6,201 nt of DNA, taken from the NCBI GenBank assembly GCA_003220195.1, contig QHRT01000201.1:1-6201 (forward strand), written 5' to 3'. The notes under the pieces were generated by a model. The model made no database searches. It had not been told where the DNA came from and saw only the letters and a program-made list of their open reading frames with translations. Shown here in pieces: positions 1 to 6,201 of the stretch. Source of the DNA: Candidatus Rokuibacteriota bacterium (GTDB lineage Bacteria; Methylomirabilota; Methylomirabilia; Rokubacteriales; CSP1-6). A program made the position numbers and the translations under genes. Position 1 is the first letter of the stretch. Each line of letters opens with the position of its first letter.

Positions 1-2
1 CG

Positions 3-1250
3 TTCCTCGACAAGGCGAAAGAGGCGGCGGCCGCGACGGGCGTCGAAGACGTGTACGTGTTCGGCAGCGCGGACGGCGCGCGCCCGTTCGCCGAGCTGCT
101 CGATGCGCCGCCGAGCCCGCCGGCCGTCCGGATCAACCCGCGTGAAGACGTGGTCGCGCTGCCCTATTCGAGCGGCACGACCGGGTTGCCGAAGGGCGTG
201 ATGCTCACGCACTACAACCTGGTCGCCAATCTCCGCCAGTGCGAGGGCGCCGAGAACTTCGACAGCTTCAAGGAAGGCGAACGCGTCATCGCGGTGCTGC
301 CGTACTTCCACATCTACGGTCTGGTCGTGATCATGAAGCTCGGGCTCTGCCAGGGCGCGACGATCATCAGCATGCCGCGCTTCGACTTCCAGGAGTTCCT
401 CGGGGCGATGCAGAAGTACAAGATCACCATCGCGCCGCTGGTGCCGCCGATCGTGCTCGGCATGGTGAAGCATCCGGCGGTCGGTCAGTTCGATCTCTCC
501 AGCGTACGCGTCGTGTTCTCCGGCGCGGCGCCGCTCGGCGAGGACATTGCGCGTGAATTGAGCAAGAAGCTCGGATGTCCGGTGGTGCAGGGCTACGGGA
601 TGACGGAAGCGAGCCCGGTCACGCATCTGAGTCCGACGAAGAATGCGCCCGTGAAGCCTGGCGCGGTCGGTCTGGTCATTCCGAACACGGAGGTGAGGCT
701 CGTGGATCCCGTCACCGGCGCCGACGTGACGTCCGGTGAAGACGGTGAGCTCTGGATCCGCGGGCCGCAGATCATGAAGGGGTATCTCAACCGGCCCCAG
801 GAAACCGCGGATTGTCTGGACGCCGACGGCTGGTATCACACCGGCGACGTCGGCCACGTGGACGCGGACGGCTGGTTCACGATCGTGGACCGCACCAAGG
901 AGCTGATCAAGTACAAGGGCATGCAGGTGGCGCCCGCGGAGCTCGAAGCGCACTTGCTGACTCACCCGGCGATTCTCGACTGCGCGGTGATCCGCAAGGC
1001 GGACGAGGAAGCCGGTGAAGTGCCGAAGGCGTTCGTCGTGCTGAAGCCCGACGATCAGTCGCGCGCCACGACGGCCGACGCGATCATGGCGTTCATCGCG
1101 GCGCGGGTCGCGCCGCACAAGAGGATCCGCCACCTGGAGTTCATCGACCAGATCCCGAAGTCCCCATCGGGCAAGATCCTGCGCCGGTTCCTGGTGGAGC
1201 GGGAAATGAGCCAGGGAGCGGCCGGCGCGGTATCCTCGACGCGTGGGTAA
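3..1250 (+). CDS. 4-coumarate--CoA ligase-type acyl-CoA synthetase (5' partial)
   Basis: This is an adenylate-forming enzyme that would activate a carboxylic acid (aryl or fatty acid) to an acyl-AMP and then an acyl-CoA. The frame is open to the window edge, so the N-terminus (roughly the first 130 residues, judged from the usual 520-560 residue family length) is missing. Numbering from the GTG at 51, which is an internal valine and not a start: the P-loop YSSGTTGLPKG is at 39-49, YGMTEASP at 182-189, WYHTGD at 261-266, the hinge DRTKELIKYKG at 280-290, VAPAELE at 293-299, and KSPSGKILRR at 370-379 with the presumed catalytic lysine at 375. The stretch APLVPPIVLGMVKHP followed by SGAAPLGED strongly resembles plant and bacterial 4CL-type ligases. 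The substrate cannot be read from the sequence; a long- or medium-chain fatty acid is as possible as a phenylpropanoid. Its last 8 bases overlap aroC, suggesting one transcript. Confidence 0.93.
   Translation, partial: FLDKAKEAAAATGVEDVYVFGSADGARPFAELLDAPPSPPAVRINPREDVVALPYSSGTTGLPKGVMLTHYNLVANLRQCEGAENFDSFKEGERVIAVLPYFHIYGLVVIMKLGLCQGATIISMPRFDFQEFLGAMQKYKITIAPLVPPIVLGMVKHPAVGQFDLSSVRVVFSGAAPLGEDIARELSKKLGCPVVQGYGMTEASPVTHLSPTKNAPVKPGAVGLVIPNTEVRLVDPVTGADVTSGEDGELWIRGPQIMKGYLNRPQETADCLDADGWYHTGDVGHVDADGWFTIVDRTKELIKYKGMQVAPAELEAHLLTHPAILDCAVIRKADEEAGEVPKAFVVLKPDDQSRATTADAIMAFIAARVAPHKRIRHLEFIDQIPKSPSGKILRRFLVEREMSQGAAGAVSSTRG
1231..1236 (+). promoter_or_regulatory. Possible -10 hexamer (TATCCT) ahead of aroC
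   Basis: TATCCT lies in GC-rich surroundings and ends 6 nt before the GTG start of aroC, inside the 3' end of the ligase gene. If it is a -10 box, transcription would begin at about the first base of aroC and give a leaderless mRNA. No TTGACA-like -35 is visible 16-18 bp upstream (GAGCCA region), so this is a weak call. Read-through from the ligase gene may be enough to express aroC. Confidence 0.25.
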
Positions 1251-2322
1251 TAGCTGGGGACGACTCTTTCGCGTGACGACCTGGGGTGAATCGCACGGCG
1301 GGGCGATCGGCGCCGTGATCGATGGGTGTCCCCCGCGGCTGTCGCTCTCCGAAGCCGACATCCAGCCCGACCTCGACAGGCGCGCGCCGGGACAGAGCGC
1401 GATCGTCACGCAGCGCAAGGAGTCCGACACGGTCAAGATCCTGTCGGGCGTCTTCGAGGGGCAGACGCTCGGCACGCCGATCAGCCTCCTGATCCCGAAC
1501 GAGGACATGCGCCCGGGCGACTATCGCGAGGTCCAGGAGAAATACCGTCCGAGCCACGCCGACTACACCTACGACGTGAAGTACGGCGTGCGGGACTGGC
1601 GCGGCGGCGGGCGCACGAGCGCGCGTGAGACCGCGGGCCGCGTCGCGGCGGCCGCCATTGCGCGGAAGCTTCTGGGCGAGCGGTGGAGTGTGACGGTCGT
1701 CGCGTGGGTGTCGAAGGTCGGGAGGCTCGCCGTCGACTGCGATGTCGAGAAGGTCACGCGCGCCGAGGTCGACCAGACGCCGATCCGCTGTCCCGATCTC
1801 GCGGTGGCGGAGAAGATGATCGCGGCGGTGGAGGCGGCGCGGAAGGACGGCGACTCGCTCGGCGGCATCGTCACGTGCGCCGTCCGCGGGTGCCCGCCGG
1901 GCTGGGGCGAACCCGTCTTCGATCGTCTGGAAGCCGATCTCGCGAAAGCGGTGATGAGCCTGCCCGCGAGCAAGGGCTTCGAGATCGGGTCAGGCTTCGC
2001 CGGCACGGACCTCCGCGGCTCCGAGCACAACGACGAGTTCTACGTCGAGGACAAGCGCGTGCGGACGCGCACGAACCGCTCGGGCGGCGTGCAGGGCGGG
2101 ATCACGAACGGCGAGACCATCTACTTCCGCGTCGCGTTCAAGCCGACGGCGACGATCCTCCGTGAGCAGAACACGGTCAACGTCCGTTACGAGGACACGA
2201 CCATCAAGGGCCGCGGCCGCCATGATCCGTGCGTGCTGCCGCGCGCGGTGCCGATGGTGGAGGCGATGACCGCGCTGGTGCTTGCCGATCACGCGCTGCT
2301 GCACCAGGCGGTGACGGGATAA
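1243..2322 (+). CDS. aroC: Chorismate synthase
   Basis: Chorismate synthase converts 5-enolpyruvylshikimate-3-phosphate to chorismate, the last step of the shikimate pathway, using reduced FMN in the cytoplasm. The 359-residue length is normal for the family. The N-terminus GNSWGRLFRVTTWGESHGG (2-20) matches the usual start and contains the conserved His18, which fixes the GTG at 1243. RPSHADYTY (102-110) carries the second conserved histidine region. GGGRTSARETAGRVAAAAI (121-139) is the central signature, RSGGVQGGITNGE (279-291) the third, and GRHDPCVLPRAVPMVEAM (325-342) the C-terminal family block. No obvious defect is seen in the active-site motifs. The gene overlaps the upstream ligase by 8 nt and has no convincing Shine-Dalgarno (a purine run AGGGAG sits about 24 nt upstream, too far away), so coupling or leaderless initiation is likely. 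It is followed directly by leuS. Confidence 0.98.
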   Translation: MGNSWGRLFRVTTWGESHGGAIGAVIDGCPPRLSLSEADIQPDLDRRAPGQSAIVTQRKESDTVKILSGVFEGQTLGTPISLLIPNEDMRPGDYREVQEKYRPSHADYTYDVKYGVRDWRGGGRTSARETAGRVAAAAIARKLLGERWSVTVVAWVSKVGRLAVDCDVEKVTRAEVDQTPIRCPDLAVAEKMIAAVEAARKDGDSLGGIVTCAVRGCPPGWGEPVFDRLEADLAKAVMSLPASKGFEIGSGFAGTDLRGSEHNDEFYVEDKRVRTRTNRSGGVQGGITNGETIYFRVAFKPTATILREQNTVNVRYEDTTIKGRGRHDPCVLPRAVPMVEAMTALVLADHALLHQAVTG

Positions 2323-4787
2323 CCGAACCCCTCCGCTACGATCACGCCCACGTCGAAGCGCGCTGGCAGCGCTTCTGGGACGAACATCAGACCTGGAAGG
2401 CCGTCCGCTCGACCGACGGGCGGCCGAAGAAATACGTGCTCGACATGTTCCCGTACCCGTCGGGCGCAGGACTTCACGTCGGCCATCCCGAGGGCTACAC
2501 CGCGACAGACATCCTGTCCCGATACTTCCGCATGAGAGGCGTCGACGTTCTGCATCCGATGGGCTGGGACGCGTTCGGCTTGCCGGCCGAGCAGCACGCG
2601 ATCGAGACGGGAACCCATCCCGCGCGGACGACCGCGGAGAACATCGCGACGTTCAAGCGCCAGCTCAAGGTGCTCGGGTTCTCGTACGACTGGTCTCGCG
2701 AGATCGACACGACGGATCCCGGCTACGTCAAGTGGACGCAGTGGATCTTTCTCCAGCTCTTCCATCGCGGGCTCGCGTACCAGGACGAGGCGCTCGTCAA
2801 CTGGTGCCCGGCGCTCGGCACGGTGCTCGCGAACGAGGAGGTCGTCGACGGCAAGAGCGAGCGTGGCGGGCATCTTGTGGTGCGGAACCCGCTCCGGCAG
2901 TGGATGCTGCGCATCACGGCGTACGCCGAGCGCCTGCTCGACGATCTCGCTCTCGTCGACTGGCCGAGAGGCACGCTGACGATGCAGCGCGAGTGGATCG
3001 GCCGGAGCGAGGGCGCCGAGATCGTCTTCGCCGTGGCCGGCCAGGAGGGCAAACAGATCGCCGTCTTCACGACGCGACCGGACACGCTGATGGGCGTCAC
3101 GTACATGGTGCTCGCGCCCGAGCATCCGCTGGTCCGCGAGGTGACGACGAGTGCGCAGCGTCGCGGCGTCGACGCGTACGTCGCCGCCGCCGCACGGAAG
3201 AGCGATCGTGACCGGACGGCGGCCGCGCGGGACAAGACCGGCGTGCCGACAGGCGGATTCGTCGTGCATCCGATCACCGGGCAGCGGGTCCCGATCTGGG
3301 TCGCCGACTACGTGCTCGGCGGCTACGGGACGGGCGCCGTCATGGCGGTGCCGGGTCACGACGAACGCGATTTCGCGTTCGCGCGCGCGTTCGGTCTGCC
3401 CGTGGTCGAGGTCGTGAGTCCGGACGGCCAGGAGCACACACATCTCGACGCGGCGTTCACGGATGACGGCGTGGCCGTGCGGAGCGGCGAGTTCAACGGC
3501 CTCGCGACCGCGGCGTGCCAGGCCGCGGTCGTCGACAAGCTCGAAGCGATCGGCCGAGGCAAGCGGACCGTCACCTACAAGCTCCGCGACTGGGTGTTCT
3601 CGCGCCAGCGATACTGGGGCGAGCCGATTCCCATCTACTTCCGCGTCGAGCTCGACGATCCGCGGGGCGATCCGCGCCGCGGCGCCCGGCATGTCATCCG
3701 TCACGATCAGCCGATCGCCGTCGACGAGCGGGAGCTCCCGCTTCGTCTTCCCGATCTACTGGAATACCGCCCCGGCGACGATCCGGCAGGGCCACTCGCG
3801 CGCGTCGCCGACTGGCGCTTCTTCCAGAAGGACGGGCGATGGTTCGCGCGCGAGACGAACACGATGCCCCAGTGGGCGGGCTCGTGCTGGTACTACCTGC
3901 GCTTCCTCGATCCGAAGAACGACGCCGAGCCCTGGAGCGAAAAGGCCTACGACGCGTGGATGCCGGTCGACCTCTATGTTGGCGGCGCCGAGCACGCGGT
4001 GCTCCACCTGCTCTACGCGCGCTTCTGGCACAAGGTGCTGTTCGACGCGGGACGGGTGAAGCATCCGGAGCCGTTCATGAAGCTCGTGCACCAGGGAATG
4101 ATTCTCGGCGAGGACAGCGAGAAGATGTCGAAGTCGCGGGGCAACGTCATCAACCCCGACGACATCGTCCGCGAGTTCGGCGCCGACGTGCTGCGTCTCT
4201 ACGAGATGTTCATGGGCCCGCTCGACGCGGTGAAGCCGTGGCAGAGCGCCCAGATCCTGGGCGTCGCGCGCTTCCGCGATCGCTTCTACGCCGTCGCGAC
4301 GCGCGAGCTGTCGGACGCCATCGACGCGGACACGCGCAAGAAACTCCACAAGACCATCGAGAAGGTCACGCGCGACGTCGAGGCGATGGCGTTCAACACG
4401 GCGATCAGCGCCATGATGGTGTTCTTGACCGACCTGGCCGCGCACGAGCGACCGCCGCGCGAAGGTGTCCTCGCGCTCACGCTGTTACTCTCGCCCTTCG
4501 CGCCGCACGTCGCCGAGGAAGCGTGGAAGCACCTCGGCCACGAGCGGTCTCTCGCGTACGAGCCGTGGCCCGCGTACGACGAGACGCTGACGATCGACGA
4601 GACGCAAGAGATGCCTGTGCAGGTGAACGGCAAGGTGAGGGGCCACGTGACGCTGCCGCGCGGCGCGCCCGAATCGGTCGCGCGCGAAGCCTCGCTCGGC
4701 GTCGCGGGCGTCAGGGCCGCGATGGGCGGCAAGGCGATCCGCAGATTCGTGTACGTCCCGGACACGATCATCAACGTCGTGGTGTGA
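2229..4787 (+). CDS. leuS: Leucyl-tRNA synthetase
   Basis: Class Ia aminoacyl-tRNA synthetase that charges tRNA-Leu with leucine and edits mischarged products. Numbered from the GTG at 2229: conserved entry sequence YDHAHVEARWQRFW (37-50), HIGH motif as HVGH (83-86), GWDAFGLPAEQHA (112-124), CP1 editing domain from about 255 to 450 with TTRPDT (281-286) and MAVPGHDERDFAFA (372-385), WVFSRQRYWGEPIP (455-468), WAGSCWYYLRF (549-559), KMSKS (632-636), then the anticodon-binding domain and the C-terminal VQVNGKVRGHVTLP (797-810). Total 852 residues, against roughly 800-880 in the family. The start is a problem: GTG 2229 is the only ATG, GTG or TTG in frame before the conserved region. It adds about 35 low-complexity residues that are the shadow of aroC, so the true start may be non-standard and close to 2319. 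The zinc-knuckle cysteines of the E. coli type are mostly absent, as in a known LeuS variant. Confidence 0.97.
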   Translation: MRAAARGADGGGDDRAGACRSRAAAPGGDGITEPLRYDHAHVEARWQRFWDEHQTWKAVRSTDGRPKKYVLDMFPYPSGAGLHVGHPEGYTATDILSRYFRMRGVDVLHPMGWDAFGLPAEQHAIETGTHPARTTAENIATFKRQLKVLGFSYDWSREIDTTDPGYVKWTQWIFLQLFHRGLAYQDEALVNWCPALGTVLANEEVVDGKSERGGHLVVRNPLRQWMLRITAYAERLLDDLALVDWPRGTLTMQREWIGRSEGAEIVFAVAGQEGKQIAVFTTRPDTLMGVTYMVLAPEHPLVREVTTSAQRRGVDAYVAAAARKSDRDRTAAARDKTGVPTGGFVVHPITGQRVPIWVADYVLGGYGTGAVMAVPGHDERDFAFARAFGLPVVEVVSPDGQEHTHLDAAFTDDGVAVRSGEFNGLATAACQAAVVDKLEAIGRGKRTVTYKLRDWVFSRQRYWGEPIPIYFRVELDDPRGDPRRGARHVIRHDQPIAVDERELPLRLPDLLEYRPGDDPAGPLARVADWRFFQKDGRWFARETNTMPQWAGSCWYYLRFLDPKNDAEPWSEKAYDAWMPVDLYVGGAEHAVLHLLYARFWHKVLFDAGRVKHPEPFMKLVHQGMILGEDSEKMSKSRGNVINPDDIVREFGADVLRLYEMFMGPLDAVKPWQSAQILGVARFRDRFYAVATRELSDAIDADTRKKLHKTIEKVTRDVEAMAFNTAISAMMVFLTDLAAHERPPREGVLALTLLLSPFAPHVAEEAWKHLGHERSLAYEPWPAYDETLTIDETQEMPVQVNGKVRGHVTLPRGAPESVAREASLGVAGVRAAMGGKAIRRFVYVPDTIINVVV

Positions 4788-4807
4788 GCACGTCGTCAAT
4801 GCTCGCG
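4783..4807 (+). terminator. Weak hairpin spanning the leuS stop and the convergent stop
   Basis: GAGCA at 4786-4790 pairs with TGCTC at 4800-4804 across a 9-nt loop. In plus-strand RNA the stem extends through U-G, G-C and U-G pairs to eight pairs, covering both convergent stop codons. No U-tract follows and the stem is weak, so this is only a possible end signal for leuS transcripts. It may be a chance structure. Confidence 0.15.
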
Positions 4808-5272
4808 GGGCATCCGCCGAAGCCGCGCGATGTCCGCGAGATCTTGCGGCCGGCCCGCCGCCGTCTTGTTCTTGATGAACGCGTCGCGGCCGATGAATGC
4901 GACGCTCCGGCCTTCGAGCTCGCTCGTCACCCGCGACGCCCAGACCTCGTCGAAGCTGACGCCTGAGAGCTCCGTCAAGATGTCGATTCGCCGTGGCGGC
5001 AGACCGATCTGGTACACCGTGCCGGGCCGCGAGAAATCTTCGGCAGTGACCTTCGCCGCGTCGAGCGGCGCCCCGAACCGCGTCAGCGCCTGGAAGACGC
5101 GCTCGGCGTTCCGAGGATCCGGGCGGACGAACAGGTCGATGTCCCCGCTGGCTCTCGGCGCCCCATGCAGCGCGAGCGCGTACGCGCCGACGATCACGAA
5201 GTCGGCGCCGGCGTCGATCAGCAAGACGATGAGGTCTCGAAAATCCTCGTGGAGACCTTCAAGGCTCGTCAT
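4796..5272 (-). CDS. Nucleotidyltransferase-fold protein (AbiEii/DUF6036-like)
   Basis: A 158-residue protein with the features of a minimal nucleotidyltransferase domain. VIVGAYALALHG (26-37) followed by the acidic pair in GDIDLFV (43-49; Asp44 and Asp46) is the metal-binding core. RRIDILT (94-100) supplies a likely third carboxylate, Asp97. The C-terminal IKNKTAAGRPQDLADI (133-148) is the basic tail typical of AbiEii-like and DUF6036-type families. Such proteins transfer a nucleotide to RNA or protein in some toxin-antitoxin and abortive-infection systems, but many members are uncharacterised and the substrate here is unknown. The ATG at 5272 lies inside the end of the upstream small gene (14-nt overlap) with no Shine-Dalgarno, which suggests translational coupling. 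Its stop is 8 bp from the convergent leuS stop. The fold assignment is fairly secure; a toxin role is inference. Confidence 0.85.
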   Translation of the reverse strand: MTSLEGLHEDFRDLIVLLIDAGADFVIVGAYALALHGAPRASGDIDLFVRPDPRNAERVFQALTRFGAPLDAAKVTAEDFSRPGTVYQIGLPPRRIDILTELSGVSFDEVWASRVTSELEGRSVAFIGRDAFIKNKTAAGRPQDLADIARLRRMPREH

Positions 5273-5519
5273 CGTGGGGACGCGCTTCGCCCGGGCGAAC
5301 GAGCCGCGCGGGGATATGACGGCGATCGTAGGTGGGCCAGGGCTTGCGAGCCAGCTTCCAGGCCGCCTCGGCCAGGCCCCACATCATCGCGATTCGCTCG
5401 CCCGGCGTCGTGATCGCTGAAAGATCTTCCGGAGGATCGTCGCCCAGACGGAACCGGACGATCGGCCACTGCGCTCGTTCAGCGCGCTTGCGTTCCGTGT
5501 CGCGGTCAGCGAAAGCCAT
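5259..5519 (-). CDS. Small conserved-looking protein paired with the nucleotidyltransferase
   Basis: An 86-residue protein of unknown function. The N-terminal 18 residues are charged and arginine-rich. The core follows as EDLSAITTPGERIAMMWGLA (31-50), then EAAWKLARKPWPTYDRRHIP (51-70), and the tail is acidic and basic with no membrane segment or signal peptide. From memory, small proteins with a TPxERxxMMWxL...AW pattern and a C-terminal Y-x-R-x-x-x-P-x-R-x-x-R-P element often sit immediately before nucleotidyltransferase-fold genes in soil bacteria; this was not checked by a search. The 14-nt overlap with the downstream gene and the shared direction make a two-gene operon and a functional partnership likely. 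It could be an antitoxin, a substrate-docking subunit or a regulator; nothing in the sequence decides. The start is the ATG at 5519, preceded by a -10-like TAGAAT. Confidence 0.8.
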   Translation of the reverse strand: MAFADRDTERKRAERAQWPIVRFRLGDDPPEDLSAITTPGERIAMMWGLAEAAWKLARKPWPTYDRRHIPARLVRPGEARPHDDEP

Positions 5520-5527
5520 CCACTACA

Positions 5528-5533
5528 ATTCTA
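5528..5533 (-). promoter_or_regulatory. Candidate -10 box (TAGAAT) for the small protein/nucleotidyltransferase operon
   Basis: On the minus strand TAGAAT, one mismatch from TATAAT, ends 8 nt before the ATG at 5519, within the 66-bp gap between the CXXCH-protein stop and the small gene. It is the most AT-rich spot in this region. No good -35 is visible at 17 bp (ACGGCC). A start about 7 nt downstream would give a leaderless or nearly leaderless mRNA, which fits the missing Shine-Dalgarno. Confidence 0.45.
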
Positions 5534-5585
5534 CGCATCGGCGGTGCCCCGGCCGTGCATCATTCGACGCTTGGAATAGGCGTGG

Positions 5586-6201
5586 TCAGGGAGCGGCAAA
5601 GAACGGCTTCAACGCCTGGTAGGCGGGATCGGCCCGTTTCCGGCGAATCACCAGTTCCTGTTGCAGCGTGTTGTCGGGGCGAAGGACGTGCACGCCCGTG
5701 ACGTCGTGGAAGTTCGTCGTCATCAAGCGTGCTCCATCGAGACCGTGGCAATTGGGACAGGACAGTCGCATGGGAACCAGCGATCCGCCCGACGACGATC
5801 GGCCGAACGCGGCGAAGAACCGCGGCACCGGGTCGTCGGCCTCCAGCGCCTTGAGCCCCCCCGTCGATTCCGTGCGAGCCAACAGCTCGTGCCGGGCGAG
5901 GTGGAGCACGAAGAACCGCAGCTGTTCCAGGCCGAGTTGTCCTTGCGGCCCTGGAGTCACCGGCTCGATCTCCCGCAACTGCACACTGAAGACGATCGGC
6001 ACCGGCACGAGCTCTCCCTGGTCGGAGAGCGCCACCGCCGTCTCCACGAGCAGGGCCCGGCTACCGTACGAGAGCGCCGAGCCGAAACGGACGCAACCAG
6101 TCTCGGACGCGGTGCTCGAGCCCTCGTTCCGCTCGTAGTACGCACGGAACGAAGCTTCGAGGCATGCCGCGCCTCCCAGCTTCTCGGGCGCGAGCACGAA
6201 C
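5586..6201 (-). CDS. Unrecognised protein with a CXXCH motif (5' partial)
   Basis: C-terminal part of a protein whose frame stays open past the window edge, so the start and any signal peptide are not visible; the GTG at 6197 is probably an internal valine (FVLAPEKL). About 204 residues are present. Numbering from that GTG: residues 1-110 look like a mixed alpha/beta region, including a beta-rich stretch with VPVPIVFSVQLREIEPV (64-80). CPNCHGLDG (147-155) gives a CXXCH motif, the attachment site of c-type heme, with Met159 as a possible axial ligand. Only about 50 residues follow, and they do not resemble a standard cytochrome c fold. I do not recognise the family. If heme is bound the protein would be exported; otherwise the cysteines may bind metal or be incidental. 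It ends 66 bp before the small gene in the same direction, so read-through is possible. Confidence 0.8.
   Translation of the reverse strand, partial: FVLAPEKLGGAACLEASFRAYYERNEGSSTASETGCVRFGSALSYGSRALLVETAVALSDQGELVPVPIVFSVQLREIEPVTPGPQGQLGLEQLRFFVLHLARHELLARTESTGGLKALEADDPVPRFFAAFGRSSSGGSLVPMRLSCPNCHGLDGARLMTTNFHDVTGVHVLRPDNTLQQELVIRRKRADPAYQALKPFFAAP

Noticed and set aside
1141..1557. Minus-strand open frame across the ligase/aroC junction
   Set aside because: It is opposite strongly conserved coding sequence on both sides and has no motif or start context.
2289..3704. Long minus-strand open frame (471 codons) antisense to leuS
   Set aside because: It has an Arg/Asp/Val-rich composition with no recognisable motif and lies wholly opposite a well-conserved gene. 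This is typical of a GC-rich shadow frame.
3727..3742. Perfect 16-bp palindrome AGCGGGAGCTCCCGCT
   Set aside because: It lies inside leuS codons, and in GC-rich DNA a single palindrome of this size is close to chance in 6 kb. There is no second copy or regulatory context.
4774..4796. Direct repeat ACGTCGT (4774-4780 and 4790-4796) at the leuS end
   Set aside because: Seven bases with no mobile-element features nearby is expected by chance.
3515..4966. Long plus-strand open frame (483 codons) overlapping leuS and the antisense of the nucleotidyltransferase
   Set aside because: It is very Arg-rich and low in complexity, in another frame of leuS, and crosses two real genes without any domain signal.
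4830..5420. Plus-strand open frame (196 codons) opposite the nucleotidyltransferase and small gene
   Set aside because: It is Ser/Arg/Pro-rich with no motif, while the opposite strand encodes a recognisable nucleotidyltransferase fold.

Overview
This is a GC-rich bacterial chromosomal window with tightly packed genes and almost no intergenic DNA. The coding style suggests a soil or environmental lineage such as Acidobacteriota (Vicinamibacteria-like): a zinc-cysteine-poor LeuS, a small protein paired with a nucleotidyltransferase, and no clear Shine-Dalgarno sequences. This placement is inference from protein flavour and was not tested; other GC-rich phyla (Myxococcota, Gemmatimonadota, Planctomycetota) remain possible.

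The left two thirds (1-4787) is a co-directional plus-strand run of three metabolic or housekeeping genes. First comes the 3' three quarters of a 4-coumarate/fatty-acid:CoA ligase-type adenylate-forming enzyme, cut by the window edge. Next is a complete chorismate synthase (aroC), whose GTG start lies inside the last codons of the ligase gene. Last is leucyl-tRNA synthetase (leuS), whose reading frame has no standard start codon near the expected N-terminus. The overlaps suggest co-transcription, but the three products act in different pathways (acyl activation, aromatic amino acid synthesis, tRNA charging).

The right third (4796-6201) is on the minus strand and converges on leuS with only 8 bp between the stop codons. 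It holds a fragment (C-terminal part) of an unrecognised protein with a CXXCH heme-type motif. Downstream of it is a two-gene unit: an 86-residue protein of unknown function overlapping by 14 nt a 158-residue nucleotidyltransferase-fold protein with an intact DxD motif. A -10-like TAGAAT lies 8 nt before the ATG of the small gene, so that gene may have a nearly leaderless transcript.

No rRNA, tRNA, CRISPR array, insertion sequence or riboswitch was seen, and no stretch longer than 300 bases lacks a gene. The least explained part, and the best candidate for an undescribed system, is the small protein/nucleotidyltransferase pair at 4796-5519.
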